Made by a program: the position numbers and the translations under genes. This document shows positions 51,576 through 60,706 of a DNA stretch of 64,000 nucleotides, piece after piece. The stretch's first letter is position 1. Each line of letters starts with the position of its first letter. The notes under the pieces were generated by a model. It was not told the origin of the DNA. It worked only from the letters and a program-made list of their open reading frames with translations, and searched no databases. The DNA is from Pseudomonas graminis (GTDB taxonomy: Bacteria > Pseudomonadota > Gammaproteobacteria > Pseudomonadales > Pseudomonadaceae), in contig NZ_MDEN01000066.1 in NCBI RefSeq assembly GCF_001705435.1, positions 310,001-374,000 on the forward strand, in the 5' to 3' direction.

Positions 51576-53645
51576 TTGAGAATCCGTGCGCTGTGCCTTC
51601 GGGTTATCGGCGATACCCGCGCGCTCTTGATCGGCCTGATGCTGATCGTGCTGCCGATGTCGCACCATGCCGTCGCCTCACCCACCCAGGCCGACCCCTT
51701 GAGCCGCGAGCAGCGGGAATGGCTGACCCAGCGCGGGCCATTGCGCGTCGGGCTCGTCCTGCAAACACCCTACGCCCAGCTCGATCGTCGCGCCCAGCAG
51801 TTATCCGGCGCCAACGTCGACCTCATCAATCTCATGGCAAAGACCCTCCGGGTGGAGCTGCTGTGGCGCAGCTATGCCGATCAGGCCGAGCTTGAAAAAG
51901 CCCTCGCCGATGGGCAGATCGACTTCGCCCCGGGCCTGACCCAGACGCCTGCCGGCTTGCGCCTGTGGCTGTATTCCGATCCGTACATGCGCGTGCCGCA
52001 GTTGATCGTCGGCGAACGTGATGGCGCCGGCGCGGTGGATCTGGAAAAGCTCGACAGCCAGGTGCGCGTTGCCGTGCGCATGCCCAGCACGACGGCCGAC
52101 TACCTGCGCAGCAACTACACCCACCTCAATCTGCAAGGCGTGCCGCTCGAGCGTCAGGCTCTGCAGCTGCTGCTCAGCCAGCAGGCGCGCTACGCGGTCA
52201 TTGATGAAGCGCAGCTCAGTCGTCTGTCTCGCGAGGCCGAGTTTTCCGGGCTTGCCGTGGTCGGTGACATCGGCTTTCCGCAGTTGCTGCGCGTGGCCTC
52301 CCGAAGGGACACGCCGCAGCTCGCCGAAATCATCAGCCAGGCATTGAGCGCCATTCCGGCCCGGGAGCTCGAGCAGTTGCACACACAGTGGCTGCAGCCC
52401 AAATACCCGCAGATCAGTGAATCGCCGGGGCTGTGGAAGAACATCGCGCTGCTGCTGTTGGTCCTGCTCCTGGCCAGCGCGGCGATTGTTTACTGGCAGC
52501 GCAAACAACAGCAGCAACTGGAGAAGCAGCTGCTCACTGCGCGGGATGACATTGCCAAGCGACTGGCAGGGGAGGAGGCATTGCGGCTGGCGCAGTTCTC
52601 CATCGATCAGAGCACCGTCGGCATCCTCTGGGTCCACTGGGACAGCCATGTGCGCTACGCCAATCAGGCCGCCGAGACCATGCTGGGCTATGCGCCCGGC
52701 GGGGTAGTGGACCGGCCGCTGATTGATTTCGAGCCGGGGCTGAACATGGATCGCTGGCTCAATCTGTGGAAAACCGCGCGCTCCAGCGAGGAGGGGCCGC
52801 AGAACTACGAAAGCAATTGCGTGCGCGCCGATGGCAGCATCCTGCCTGCCGATGTGTCACTGAGCTTTCTGCGCTTTCGCGACGCCGAGTATCTGGTGGT
52901 GTTCATCACCGATGTGACCGAACGGCGCCGTTCCCTGGCCGCGCTGCAAGAAAGTGAAGCGCGCTTGCAGGTGCTGGCCGAGCAGTTGCGCGAGCTGTCG
53001 GCGCACCTTGAAACCGTGCGCGAAGAAGAAAAGGCGCGCATCGCCAGGGAGGTTCACGACGAGCTGGGTCAGATGCTGACCGTGCTCAAGCTGGAAACCT
53101 CCATGTGCGAACTGGCTTACGCCGATCTCGACCCTGGCCTGCGGGATCGGCTGAACAGCATGAAACGCCTGATTGCTCAGTTGTTCCAGTTGGTGCGAGA
53201 CGTGGCAACCGCCCTGCGGCCACCCATTCTCGATGCAGGCATCGCCTCGGCCATTGAGTGGCAGGCCCGACGCTTTGAAGCGCGCACCCAGATCCCCTGC
53301 CTGGTGCAGGTGCCGGACAATCTGCCCAGCCTGCCGGACGCAACGGCCATCGGGCTGTTTCGCATTCTTCAGGAGTCGCTGACCAACGTCATGCGCCATG
53401 CCGAAGCGCACACGGTCGAGCTGAGCCTGACGCTGAGCGACGGCGTGCTGTGCCTGCGCATCGCCGATGACGGCAAGGGCTTCGATCTGGGCGCCGAGCG
53501 TCCGGCCTCGTTCGGACTGGTGGGCATGCGCGAGCGGGTTCTGATCATGGGCGGGCAATTGCATCTGGACACCTTGCCCGGAGAAGGCACAACCTTGCGC
53601 ATCCACATTCCGCTGGACCCGGTCGCTGAGGAGCACGTGCATTGA
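51576..53645 (+). CDS. agtS: AgtS-like sensor histidine kinase
   Basis: Membrane sensor of the AgtSR system. It has an N-terminal signal/membrane segment (1-36), a periplasmic SBP3-type ligand domain (about 45-280), a membrane helix NIALLLLVLLLASAAIVYW (about 290-310), a coiled linker, a PAS domain (about 340-455), and HisKA_3/HATPase (His494 in AREVHDELGQ, GKGFD and GLVGMRER nucleotide motifs). The start is TTG at 51576 with GGAGA upstream. Its place between the DUF3530 gene and the agt transporter matches P. aeruginosa PA0600, whose ligands are 5-aminovalerate and GABA. Confidence 0.85.
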   Translation: MRIRALCLRVIGDTRALLIGLMLIVLPMSHHAVASPTQADPLSREQREWLTQRGPLRVGLVLQTPYAQLDRRAQQLSGANVDLINLMAKTLRVELLWRSYADQAELEKALADGQIDFAPGLTQTPAGLRLWLYSDPYMRVPQLIVGERDGAGAVDLEKLDSQVRVAVRMPSTTADYLRSNYTHLNLQGVPLERQALQLLLSQQARYAVIDEAQLSRLSREAEFSGLAVVGDIGFPQLLRVASRRDTPQLAEIISQALSAIPARELEQLHTQWLQPKYPQISESPGLWKNIALLLLVLLLASAAIVYWQRKQQQQLEKQLLTARDDIAKRLAGEEALRLAQFSIDQSTVGILWVHWDSHVRYANQAAETMLGYAPGGVVDRPLIDFEPGLNMDRWLNLWKTARSSEEGPQNYESNCVRADGSILPADVSLSFLRFRDAEYLVVFITDVTERRRSLAALQESEARLQVLAEQLRELSAHLETVREEEKARIAREVHDELGQMLTVLKLETSMCELAYADLDPGLRDRLNSMKRLIAQLFQLVRDVATALRPPILDAGIASAIEWQARRFEARTQIPCLVQVPDNLPSLPDATAIGLFRILQESLTNVMRHAEAHTVELSLTLSDGVLCLRIADDGKGFDLGAERPASFGLVGMRERVLIMGGQLHLDTLPGEGTTLRIHIPLDPVAEEHVH

Positions 53646-54271
53646 TTCGCGTATTGGTTGCCGAAGATCACACGATTGTCCGAGAGGGCATCAAACAGCT
53701 GATCGGCCTGGCAAAGGATCTGCAAGTGGTCGGGGAGGCCGGCAATGGCGAGCAGTTGCTGGAGGCGTTGCGTCACATCCCGTGCGAAGTCGTGCTGCTG
53801 GATATCTCCATGCCAGGGGTCAACGGCCTGGAGGCGATCCCGCGAATCCGCGCGCTGAGCAATCCCCCTGCGATTCTGGTGCTGTCGATGCACGATGAGG
53901 CGCAAATGGCCGCGCGGGCCCTGAAGGTCGGCGCCGCCGGGTACGCCACCAAAGACAGCGACCCCGCGTTGCTGCTGACAGCGATCCGGCGAGTGGCCGC
54001 AGGCGGGCGCTATATCGACCCGGACCTGGCTGATCGCATGGTGTTTGAAGTCGGGCTCACGGACAGCCGGCCGTTGCACTCATTGTTGTCCGAACGCGAG
54101 TTTTCAGTGTTCGAACGCCTGGCCCAGGGCGCCAACGTCAACGACATCGCCCAGCAACTGGCGCTGAGCAGTAAGACCATCAGTACCCACAAGGCGCGCC
54201 TGATGCAAAAGCTGAAAATCAACTCGCTGGCCGAGCTGGTGAAGTATGCGATGGAGCACAAGCTGGTCTGA
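53642..54271 (+). CDS. agtR: AgtR-like NarL/LuxR-family response regulator
   Basis: A 209-residue regulator. The receiver domain has phosphoacceptor Asp54 (VVLLDISMPG), the acidic pair ED near the N-terminus and a conserved lysine near position 105. The C-terminal LuxR helix-turn-helix is ERLAQGANVNDIAQQLALS followed by SKTISTHKARLMQKL. The start is TTG at 53642, overlapping the agtS stop by four bases. In P. aeruginosa AgtR controls agtABCD and has been connected with peptidoglycan-fragment sensing. Confidence 0.87.
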   Translation: MIRVLVAEDHTIVREGIKQLIGLAKDLQVVGEAGNGEQLLEALRHIPCEVVLLDISMPGVNGLEAIPRIRALSNPPAILVLSMHDEAQMAARALKVGAAGYATKDSDPALLLTAIRRVAAGGRYIDPDLADRMVFEVGLTDSRPLHSLLSEREFSVFERLAQGANVNDIAQQLALSSKTISTHKARLMQKLKINSLAELVKYAMEHKLV

Positions 54272-54359
54272 GATCACCGGTCTGAAAACGACCTGTCAGA
54301 AGACCTTTATTAACGCCCTCGTGGCCAGGTGCGCTCCGGCAAAATGACCGCAATCCCTT

Positions 54360-54383
54360 GTAGGAGCGAGCTTGCTCGCGAAG
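54360..54383. repeat. REP element between agtR and agtA
   Basis: GTAGGAGCGAGCTTGCTCGCGAAG, a copy of the 4245-4267 type. It occupies part of the 293-base gap between agtR and agtA. Confidence 0.8.
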
Positions 54384-54439
54384 ACGCTATTTCAAGCGCC
54401 GAATTACTTTCAGGCAGCGTACCTATCCCCGCCATCCCT

Positions 54440-54455
54440 GTAGGGCAATCCCTAC
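54440..54455. promoter_or_regulatory. Inverted repeat GTAGGG-N4-CCCTAC upstream of agtA
   Basis: A perfect six-base inverted repeat 110 bases before agtA; its half-site CCCTAC recurs at 54534-54539 within the next palindrome. A candidate site for the NarL-type regulator AgtR. Confidence 0.4.
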
Positions 54456-54528
54456 CCGAAACCTTCCACCCCACCTAGGCCATTCTCTCTCACGCCCCGA
54501 TTTGCGCGGCCTTCAGCCTCATCTAGGC

Positions 54529-54549
54529 TTGATCCCTACGGTGGATCAA
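54529..54549. promoter_or_regulatory. Inverted repeat TTGATCC-N7-GGATCAA just upstream of agtA
   Basis: A perfect seven-base inverted repeat ending 15 bases before the agtA ATG, immediately ahead of its AAAGGTG ribosome site, with CCCTAC running into the spacer. It may be a repressor/activator site or a 5' leader hairpin. Confidence 0.4.
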
Positions 54550-54564
54550 ACAAAGGTGTGGGCA

Positions 54565-55689
54565 ATGAGCAACGTCGATTCAAGCGCTGGGGCGAGTGAT
54601 GTTCTGGTCAGCTTTCGTGGTGTGCAAAAGAGCTACGACGGCGAAGCCCTGATCGTCAAAGACCTCAACCTGGATATTTGCAAAGGCGAATTCCTCACCC
54701 TGCTCGGGCCATCCGGTTCCGGCAAAACCACCAGCCTGATGATGCTCGCCGGCTTCGAGACACCGACTGCTGGCGAGATCCTGCTGGCCGGCCGTTCGAT
54801 CAACAACGTGCCGCCGCACAAGCGCGACATCGGCATGGTGTTCCAGAATTACGCGCTGTTCCCGCACATGACCGTCGCTGAAAACCTGGCGTTTCCGCTG
54901 TCGGTGCGCGGCATGAGCAAGACCGACGTGGCCGAAAAGGTCAAACGCGCCCTCGACATGGTGCAGCTCGGCACCTTCGCCCATCGCTACCCCGCGCAGC
55001 TGTCGGGTGGTCAGCAGCAACGTGTCGCGCTGGCCCGGGCGCTGGTGTTCGAACCGCAGCTGGTGCTGATGGACGAACCCCTCGGGGCACTCGACAAACA
55101 GCTGCGCGAACACATGCAGATGGAAATCAAGCACCTGCACCAGCGTCTGGGCGTGACCGTCGTTTACGTCACCCACGATCAGGGCGAAGCGCTGACGATG
55201 TCGGACCGCGTCGCGGTGTTCCATCAGGGCGAAATCCAGCAGATCGCCCCACCGCGCACCCTCTACGAAGAGCCGAAAAACACCTTCGTCGCCAACTTCA
55301 TCGGCGAGAACAACCGCATCAGCGGCACCTTGCTCAGCCAGAGCGGCGACCGCTGCGTGGTGGGCCTGGCGCGCGGCGAAAAAGTCGAAGCGCTGGCGAT
55401 CAACGTCGGTGCCACCGGGAGCCCGGTCACGCTTTCCATTCGTCCCGAGCGCGTGAACCTCAACGGCCGCAGCGAGAGTTGCGTCAACCGCTTCTCCGGC
55501 CGCGTTGCCGAATTCATCTACCTGGGCGACCACGTGCGGGTGCGTCTGGAAGTGGCCGGGAAAACCGATTTCTTCGTCAAGCAGCCCATCGCCGAGCTTG
55601 ATCCGGCGTTGAGCGTTGGCGATGTCGTGCCCATTGGATGGCAGGTCGAGCACGCGCGCGCCCTGGACCCGTTGCTGGATGCACATTGA
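54565..55689 (+). CDS. agtA: AgtA-like ABC transporter ATPase (5-aminovalerate/GABA uptake)
   Basis: ATP-binding subunit, 374 residues. Walker A GPSGSGKTTS (about 52-61), Q-loop FQNYALFPHM, signature LSGGQQQRVALARAL, Walker B LVLMDEPLGALD and the switch His in THDQ are present, with a C-terminal TOBE-type regulatory domain. It is PotA-like in sequence; P. aeruginosa agtA (PA0603) in the same position moves 5-aminovalerate and GABA. The start at MSNVDSSAG (54565) is preferred over the longer frame. Confidence 0.88.
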   Translation: MSNVDSSAGASDVLVSFRGVQKSYDGEALIVKDLNLDICKGEFLTLLGPSGSGKTTSLMMLAGFETPTAGEILLAGRSINNVPPHKRDIGMVFQNYALFPHMTVAENLAFPLSVRGMSKTDVAEKVKRALDMVQLGTFAHRYPAQLSGGQQQRVALARALVFEPQLVLMDEPLGALDKQLREHMQMEIKHLHQRLGVTVVYVTHDQGEALTMSDRVAVFHQGEIQQIAPPRTLYEEPKNTFVANFIGENNRISGTLLSQSGDRCVVGLARGEKVEALAINVGATGSPVTLSIRPERVNLNGRSESCVNRFSGRVAEFIYLGDHVRVRLEVAGKTDFFVKQPIAELDPALSVGDVVPIGWQVEHARALDPLLDAH

Positions 55690-55779
55690 TACACCTGCGG
55701 TACGCGTCAACCGAAGAACCCAGAGGCGAGCCAAATCGCCCCATCGCTTAACCAACATTGTTCGTGGAGAGAAAAACTG

Positions 55780-56811
55780 ATGCTCAAGACATTGAAGCTC
55801 ACCGCCTTATCGGTCGGCATGATGTGCGCCGCGCAAGCCATGGCAGCGGACCTGACGGTCATTTCCTTCGGTGGCGCGAACAAGGCGGCCCAGGAAAAGG
55901 CCTTCTACGCGCCGTGGGAAAAGGCCGGCAACGGCAAGATCATCGCGGGCGAGTACAACGGTGAGATGGCCAAGGTCAAAGCCATGGTCGACACCAAGAG
56001 CGTGACCTGGGATCTGGTGGAAGTGGAATCGCCCGAGCTGTCCCGCGGCTGTGACGAAGACATGTTCGAGTCGCTGGCCTCGGTTGATCTCGGCAACAAG
56101 GACAGCTACGTCAAGGGCGCAATCTCTGAGTGCGGCGTGGGCTTTTTCGTCTGGTCCACCGTGCTGGCCTACAACGCCGACAAGCTGAAATCCGCGCCGA
56201 CCGGCTGGGCTGATTTCTGGGACACCGAGAAATTCCCGGGCAAACGCGGCCTGCGCAAGGGCGCCAAATACACCCTGGAATTCGCGCTGATGGCTGACGG
56301 CGTTGCGCCGAAAGACGTCTACAAGGTGCTAGGGACCAAGGAAGGTCAGGACCGCGCCTTCAAGATGCTCGACAAGCTCAAGCCAAGCATTCAGTGGTGG
56401 GAAGCAGGCGCACAGCCGCCTCAGTATCTGCAGTCGGGCGACGTCGTGATGAGCTCGGCCTACAACGGTCGCATCGCTGCCGTGCAGAAAGAGAGCAACT
56501 TGAAAGTGGTCTGGACCGGCGGCGTGTATGACTTCGACGCATGGGCCATTCCGAAGGGCGCGAAAAACGCTGAAGAAGCGAAGAAGTTCATCGCTTACTC
56601 CCTCAAGCCAGAGCAGCAAAAGACCTATTCCGAAAACATCGCTTACGGCCCGGCCAACACCGGCGCGGTCCCGTTGCTGAGTGCTGACACCCTGAAAAAT
56701 ATGCCGACCACCCCTGAGAACATCAAGGATCAGGTGCAGATCGACGTGAAATTCTGGGCCGACTTCGGTGAGTCGCTGGAACAGCGCTTCAACTCTTGGG
56801 CCGCCAAATAA
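55780..56811 (+). CDS. agtB: AgtB-like periplasmic solute-binding protein
   Basis: A 343-residue binding protein with a signal peptide (MLKTLKLTALSVGMMCAAQAMAA) and the two-lobed fold of spermidine/putrescine-type binding proteins, for example the start of the mature chain DLTVISFGGANKAAQEKAFY. The conserved aromatic residues W144-W147 (GWADFWD) line the ligand pocket in this family. Good GGAGAG ribosome site. Specificity for 5-aminovalerate/GABA is inferred from synteny with PA0604. Confidence 0.87.
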   Translation: MLKTLKLTALSVGMMCAAQAMAADLTVISFGGANKAAQEKAFYAPWEKAGNGKIIAGEYNGEMAKVKAMVDTKSVTWDLVEVESPELSRGCDEDMFESLASVDLGNKDSYVKGAISECGVGFFVWSTVLAYNADKLKSAPTGWADFWDTEKFPGKRGLRKGAKYTLEFALMADGVAPKDVYKVLGTKEGQDRAFKMLDKLKPSIQWWEAGAQPPQYLQSGDVVMSSAYNGRIAAVQKESNLKVVWTGGVYDFDAWAIPKGAKNAEEAKKFIAYSLKPEQQKTYSENIAYGPANTGAVPLLSADTLKNMPTTPENIKDQVQIDVKFWADFGESLEQRFNSWAAK

Positions 56812-56922
56812 GCGCACTGCCCAGTAAGCGCTTGGTTGTGAGTTAGATCCGGGTGCGTCGTCTGAACTGTCTGAAAGCAGAGCAGGGGACGCGCTCTTTG
56901 TTGAGAGATTTCGGAGTTCACT

Positions 56923-58170
56923 ATGGCCACCGCCGTGCCCCTGACTGAAGGCGCCAGCCCGACCCTGAAGCAACGCCTGGCCCGTGCCGAGCGCGTCAAT
57001 CGCTGGAAGGCTCAGGCGTTGATCGCGCCATTGGTGATCTTCCTGCTGCTGGTGTTTCTCGTGCCGATTGCGGCGCTGCTCTACAAAAGCGTCAGTAACC
57101 CGGAAGTGGTGGGTGGCATGCCGCTCACGGTGGTGGAAGTGGCGAAATGGGACGGCAAGGGGCTGCCGCCTGACGCGGTCTACAAAGCCGCGAGCCAGGA
57201 CCTGGCCGAAGCGCGCAAGAATCAGACCCTGGGCGATCTGTCCAAACGCTTGAACCAAGAGCTGGCGGGCTACCGCAGCCTGTTGGCGAAAACGGCCCGC
57301 GCCATGCCATTCAAGGAAGAGCCGGCTTCTTATAAAGAGGCCCTGGAAGCCATCGATGAACGCTGGGGCGATCCCGCGTATTGGCAGGCGATCCGCCGCA
57401 ACACCTCAAGTTTCACCCCCTATTACCTGCTGGCCGCTGTCGACCACCGCATCGATGACCTCGGTGAACTGGCACCGGCCACACCCGATCAGGCGATTTA
57501 CATGGACATCTTTGCCCGCACCTTCTGGATGGGCCTGGTGATCACCGTGATCTGCCTGCTGCTGGCCTACCCGCTGGCGTACCTGTTGGCCAATCTGCCT
57601 GCGCGGCAGAGCAACCTGTTGATGATTCTGGTCCTGCTGCCGTTCTGGACGTCGATCCTGGTGCGAGTCGCCGCCTGGATCGTGTTGCTGCAATCGAGCG
57701 GCCTGATCAATGGCGCGCTGATGGCCATGGGCATCATCGATAAACCGCTGGAACTGGTGTTCAACCGGGTCGGTGTTTACATCTCGATGGTGCACATCAT
57801 GCTGCCGTTCATGATCCTGCCTATCTACAGCGTGATGAAAGGCATCTCGCCGACCTACATGCGCGCGGCGATCTCCCTGGGCTGCAACCCGTTCGCCAGT
57901 TTCTGGCGCGTGTACTTCCCGCAGACCTACGCCGGTGTGGGCGCGGGCTGTCTGTTGGTGTTCATCCTTGCCATCGGCTACTACATCACCCCGGCGCTGC
58001 TCGGCAGCCCGAACGATCAGATGGTCAGTTATTTCGTGGCGTTCTACACCAATACCAGCATCAACTGGGGCATGGCGACGGCGCTGGGCGGGTTGCTGCT
58101 GCTGGCGACCGTTGTGCTGTACCTGATCTACAACTGGCTGGTCGGCGCCAGCCGCCTGCGTCTGAGCTGA
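56923..58170 (+). CDS. agtC: AgtC-like ABC permease
   Basis: A 415-residue inner-membrane permease. One N-terminal helix (about 30-50) is followed by an unusually long periplasmic loop (about 55-180), then five helices and the EAA-like cytoplasmic loop (MRAAISLGCNPFASFWRVYFPQ, about 310-330) that docks AgtA. The long loop is typical of this PotB-type subgroup. It lies 111 bases after agtB, 11 bases before agtD. Confidence 0.88.
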   Translation: MATAVPLTEGASPTLKQRLARAERVNRWKAQALIAPLVIFLLLVFLVPIAALLYKSVSNPEVVGGMPLTVVEVAKWDGKGLPPDAVYKAASQDLAEARKNQTLGDLSKRLNQELAGYRSLLAKTARAMPFKEEPASYKEALEAIDERWGDPAYWQAIRRNTSSFTPYYLLAAVDHRIDDLGELAPATPDQAIYMDIFARTFWMGLVITVICLLLAYPLAYLLANLPARQSNLLMILVLLPFWTSILVRVAAWIVLLQSSGLINGALMAMGIIDKPLELVFNRVGVYISMVHIMLPFMILPIYSVMKGISPTYMRAAISLGCNPFASFWRVYFPQTYAGVGAGCLLVFILAIGYYITPALLGSPNDQMVSYFVAFYTNTSINWGMATALGGLLLLATVVLYLIYNWLVGASRLRLS

Positions 58171-58181
58171 GGAGAACGACC

Positions 58182-59006
58182 ATGTTGAGCCCTTATTCCT
58201 CGCCGATCGAGCGGGTCTGGCATTACACGCTGCGCACGTTATGCGGGTTGATTTTGTTGTTTCTGGTGCTGCCGGTGCTGGTGATCGTGCCGCTGTCGTT
58301 CAACTCCGGGAGTTTTCTGGTCTACCCGCTGCAGGGCTTTTCGCTGCACTGGTATCAGGACTTTTTCGGCTCGGCCGAGTGGATGCGCGCGCTGAAGAAC
58401 AGCCTGATTGTCGCTCCGGCTGCCACGGTGCTGGCGATGGGTTTCGGGACGTTGGCGGCCATCGGGCTGACGCGCAGTAACTTCCCTGGCAAGGCGCTGG
58501 TGATGGCGCTGGTGATTTCGCCGATGGTGGTCCCGGTGGTGATTGTCGGGGTGGCGAGTTACCTGTTTTTTGCCCCGCTGGGTCTGGGCAATAGCTATAT
58601 CTCGCTGATCCTGGTGCACGCCGTATTGGGTGTGCCGTTTGTGATCATCACCGTGTCTGCCACGTTGCAGGGCTTCAATTACAACCTGGTGCGCGCAGCG
58701 GCCAGCCTGGGTGCTTCGCCGACGACGGCGTTTCGGCGTGTGACCCTGCCGCTGATTGCGCCGGGGGTGATCTCCGGAGCGCTGTTTGCTTTCGCGACCT
58801 CGTTCGATGAAGTGGTCGTCACGCTGTTTCTCGCCGGCCCAGGCCAGGCGACCTTGCCCCGGCAGATGTTCAGCGGCATCCGTGAAAACCTCAGCCCGAC
58901 CATCGCCGCCGCGGCAACCCTGCTCATCGGATTCTCCGTGGTGCTGCTGCTGGTGCTGGAATGGCTGCGCGGCCGGAGCGAGAAACTGCGCACGGCGGTG
59001 GAGTGA
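58182..59006 (+). CDS. agtD: AgtD-like ABC permease
   Basis: A 274-residue second permease with six helices and the EAA-like loop VRAAASLGASPTTAFRRVTLP (about 167-187). It completes an ATPase, binding-protein, two-permease set. AGGAG precedes the ATG, which follows agtC by 11 bases. In P. aeruginosa rpe comes next; here repeats and three extra genes intervene. Confidence 0.88.
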   Translation: MLSPYSSPIERVWHYTLRTLCGLILLFLVLPVLVIVPLSFNSGSFLVYPLQGFSLHWYQDFFGSAEWMRALKNSLIVAPAATVLAMGFGTLAAIGLTRSNFPGKALVMALVISPMVVPVVIVGVASYLFFAPLGLGNSYISLILVHAVLGVPFVIITVSATLQGFNYNLVRAAASLGASPTTAFRRVTLPLIAPGVISGALFAFATSFDEVVVTLFLAGPGQATLPRQMFSGIRENLSPTIAAAATLLIGFSVVLLLVLEWLRGRSEKLRTAVE

Positions 59007-59043
59007 TCAAAACCCACCGGAGGAACTGGCTGAAACGAGAATG

Positions 59044-59241
59044 GTAGGACCGGCTTTAGCCGGGAAGACGTCAGGTGGCACACCGCAGATTAATAGCGCA
59101 CTCAGGGGCCTCTTCCCGGCTGAAGCCGGTCCTACACATGCAGCGCGTGCACCCAGTGAGTGTCGCTGACGCACCGCGTGCGTCCAATGATTGTTGCTGA
59201 CACACCGCCTGCTCTTTGTGGGACCGGCTTTAGCCGGGAAG
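59044..59241. repeat. REP cluster downstream of agtD
   Basis: A REP doublet (59044-59067 with inverted partner 59112-59135) is followed by a diverged tandem GTCGCTGACGCACCGCGTG / GTTGCTGACACACCGCCTG repeat (about 59160-59210), and a third REP copy (59218-59241). The third copy and the ~40 bases after it (GACGTCAGGTGGCACACCGC...) duplicate 59044-59100. The 396-base gap holds no gene; 59242-59402 shows only a degenerate REP end and the adh ribosome site. Confidence 0.85.
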
Positions 59242-59402
59242 ACGTCAGGTGGCACACCGCAGATTGATAGCGCACACCGAGGGATCTTCCCGCACCACAA
59301 AACTGACGCCCCGCACGATCCGGTCTATGTTTGACTCAGCGCATGCCAATCCTGCCTTGTAAAAGAGCCACGGCTCCAACAGCAACATAAAGGACGAGCC
59401 CG

Positions 59403-60551
59403 ATGAGTGTTTCTGCTTTCAAGATCGCCAACAAACTGATCACCGGCCCCGCCGCGGTTGAGCAGTTGTCCGCCGAGCTGACCCGGCTCAACGTCCAAAA
59501 CCCGCTCATCGTCACCGACGCGATACTGGTTAAGTCCGGAACGGTCGACCTCGCACTGGCGCAATTGGGCGGCCGTCGTTATGGCCTGTTTGATCAGGTC
59601 AAACCCGAGCCCGAAATCTGTATCGTCGAGGACTGCACCCGGGCCTACCGAGAGGGCGGTCACGACGGCCTGATCGGTGTGGGCGGCGGCAGTGCCATCG
59701 ACATCGCCAAAGGCGTCGCCGCGTTCGCGAGTCACGAAGGGCCTCTGGCCGAGTTGTTCGGCGTTGATCTGGTCAAACGCAAAGGCCCCCCGCTGATTGC
59801 CATCCCGACCACCGCAGGCACCGGTTCGGAAGTCACCAACGTGGCGATCTTTTCAGACAAGCAGGCACAGCTGAAAAAAGGCATCGTCAGCGATTACCTG
59901 TTACCCGACGTTGCGCTGGTCAGCCCATTGATGACTCTGACCTGTCCGCGCAGCGTCACGGCAGCCAGTGGGGTGGACGCCCTGGTTCATGCCATCGAAG
60001 CCTACCTTTCAGTCAATGCCTCGCCGATCACCGACGCCATCGCGTTGGGCGCCATCAAACTGATCGTCAAGGCGTTGCCCAAGGCCTACGCCAATCCTTC
60101 AAGCCTGCAAGCGCGAGAAGACATGGCCACCGCCAGCCTCATGGCCGGCATGGCGTTCGGTAATGCCGGGGTTGGCGCAGTGCATGCGTTGGCGTATCCA
60201 TTGGGAGGGCGGTTCAACATCGCTCATGGCGTGAGCAACGCGCTGTTGCTGCCGTATGTGATGGAGTGGAACAAGCTGGCCTGCGTCGAACGGATGCGCG
60301 ACATCGCCGATGCGATGGGCATCCGCGTCGCGCACTTGAGCGACAGGGACGCCGCAGACCTGGCAGTCAAAGCAATGGCCGACTTGTGCGCCGCGGTGGA
60401 AATCCCGTCCGGGCTGCGCAGCTTCAACGTGCCCGAAGACGCCATTCCCGCGATGGCCGAGGAGGCCAGCAGGATCGAACGCCTGATGCGCAACAATCCA
60501 CGGAAGCTGACCGCCGCCGACATCGAGAAAATCTACTACGCGGCGTATTGA
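59403..60551 (+). CDS. Iron-containing alcohol dehydrogenase
   Basis: NAD-dependent group III alcohol dehydrogenase, 382 residues. The dinucleotide-binding GVGGGSAIDIAKG lies at about 97-109 and the iron site is the cluster DALVHAIEAY (Asp and His) plus VHALAYPLGGRFNIAHG (two His). AAGGA precedes the ATG. Substrate unknown. Its resemblance in size and class to ErcA, the regulatory Fe-ADH beside pqqH in P. aeruginosa, is noted, but the position differs and orthology is not shown. It converges with the PAS-LuxR gene. Confidence 0.9.
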   Translation: MSVSAFKIANKLITGPAAVEQLSAELTRLNVQNPLIVTDAILVKSGTVDLALAQLGGRRYGLFDQVKPEPEICIVEDCTRAYREGGHDGLIGVGGGSAIDIAKGVAAFASHEGPLAELFGVDLVKRKGPPLIAIPTTAGTGSEVTNVAIFSDKQAQLKKGIVSDYLLPDVALVSPLMTLTCPRSVTAASGVDALVHAIEAYLSVNASPITDAIALGAIKLIVKALPKAYANPSSLQAREDMATASLMAGMAFGNAGVGAVHALAYPLGGRFNIAHGVSNALLLPYVMEWNKLACVERMRDIADAMGIRVAHLSDRDAADLAVKAMADLCAAVEIPSGLRSFNVPEDAIPAMAEEASRIERLMRNNPRKLTAADIEKIYYAAY

Positions 60552-60690
60552 TCAGGCTGGTCAGGCCATGAACCTCTCTTGCCCCTAGGGATGAGTTTCA
60601 GTGATTCTCGCTGAGCCGTATGGGTCAGCCACACCCCTAGCGTAAAACCCGGCCGTCACCCCATGAAGGTGACTACGCACCCGCCCCACT

Positions 60691-60704
60691 GGCGCATTTG
60701 CACC
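60691..60704. promoter_or_regulatory. GGyGCrwwTGCrCC palindrome at the 3' end of the PAS-LuxR gene
   Basis: GGCGCATTTGCACC lies two bases beyond the regulator's stop codon, in the convergent gap. It is the exact inverse complement of the copy at 62342-62355, so the gene is bracketed by the motif. Confidence 0.5.
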
Positions 60705-60706
60705 AC

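Noticed and set aside
54529..54549. TTGATCC-N7-GGATCAA as an Anr/Fnr box
   Set aside because: The Anr box is TTGAT-N4-ATCAA; the spacing here is eleven bases between those halves.
59403..60551. Calling the iron alcohol dehydrogenase ErcA of the PQQ-ethanol system
   Set aside because: Same class, but it is not beside pqqH or an ErcS-type kinase, and sequence alone here does not prove orthology.
60691..60704. TGGCGCATTTGCA as a sigma-54 promoter
   Set aside because: The GG and GC elements are too close for the -24/-12 spacing, and the sequence is explained better as a member of the palindrome family.
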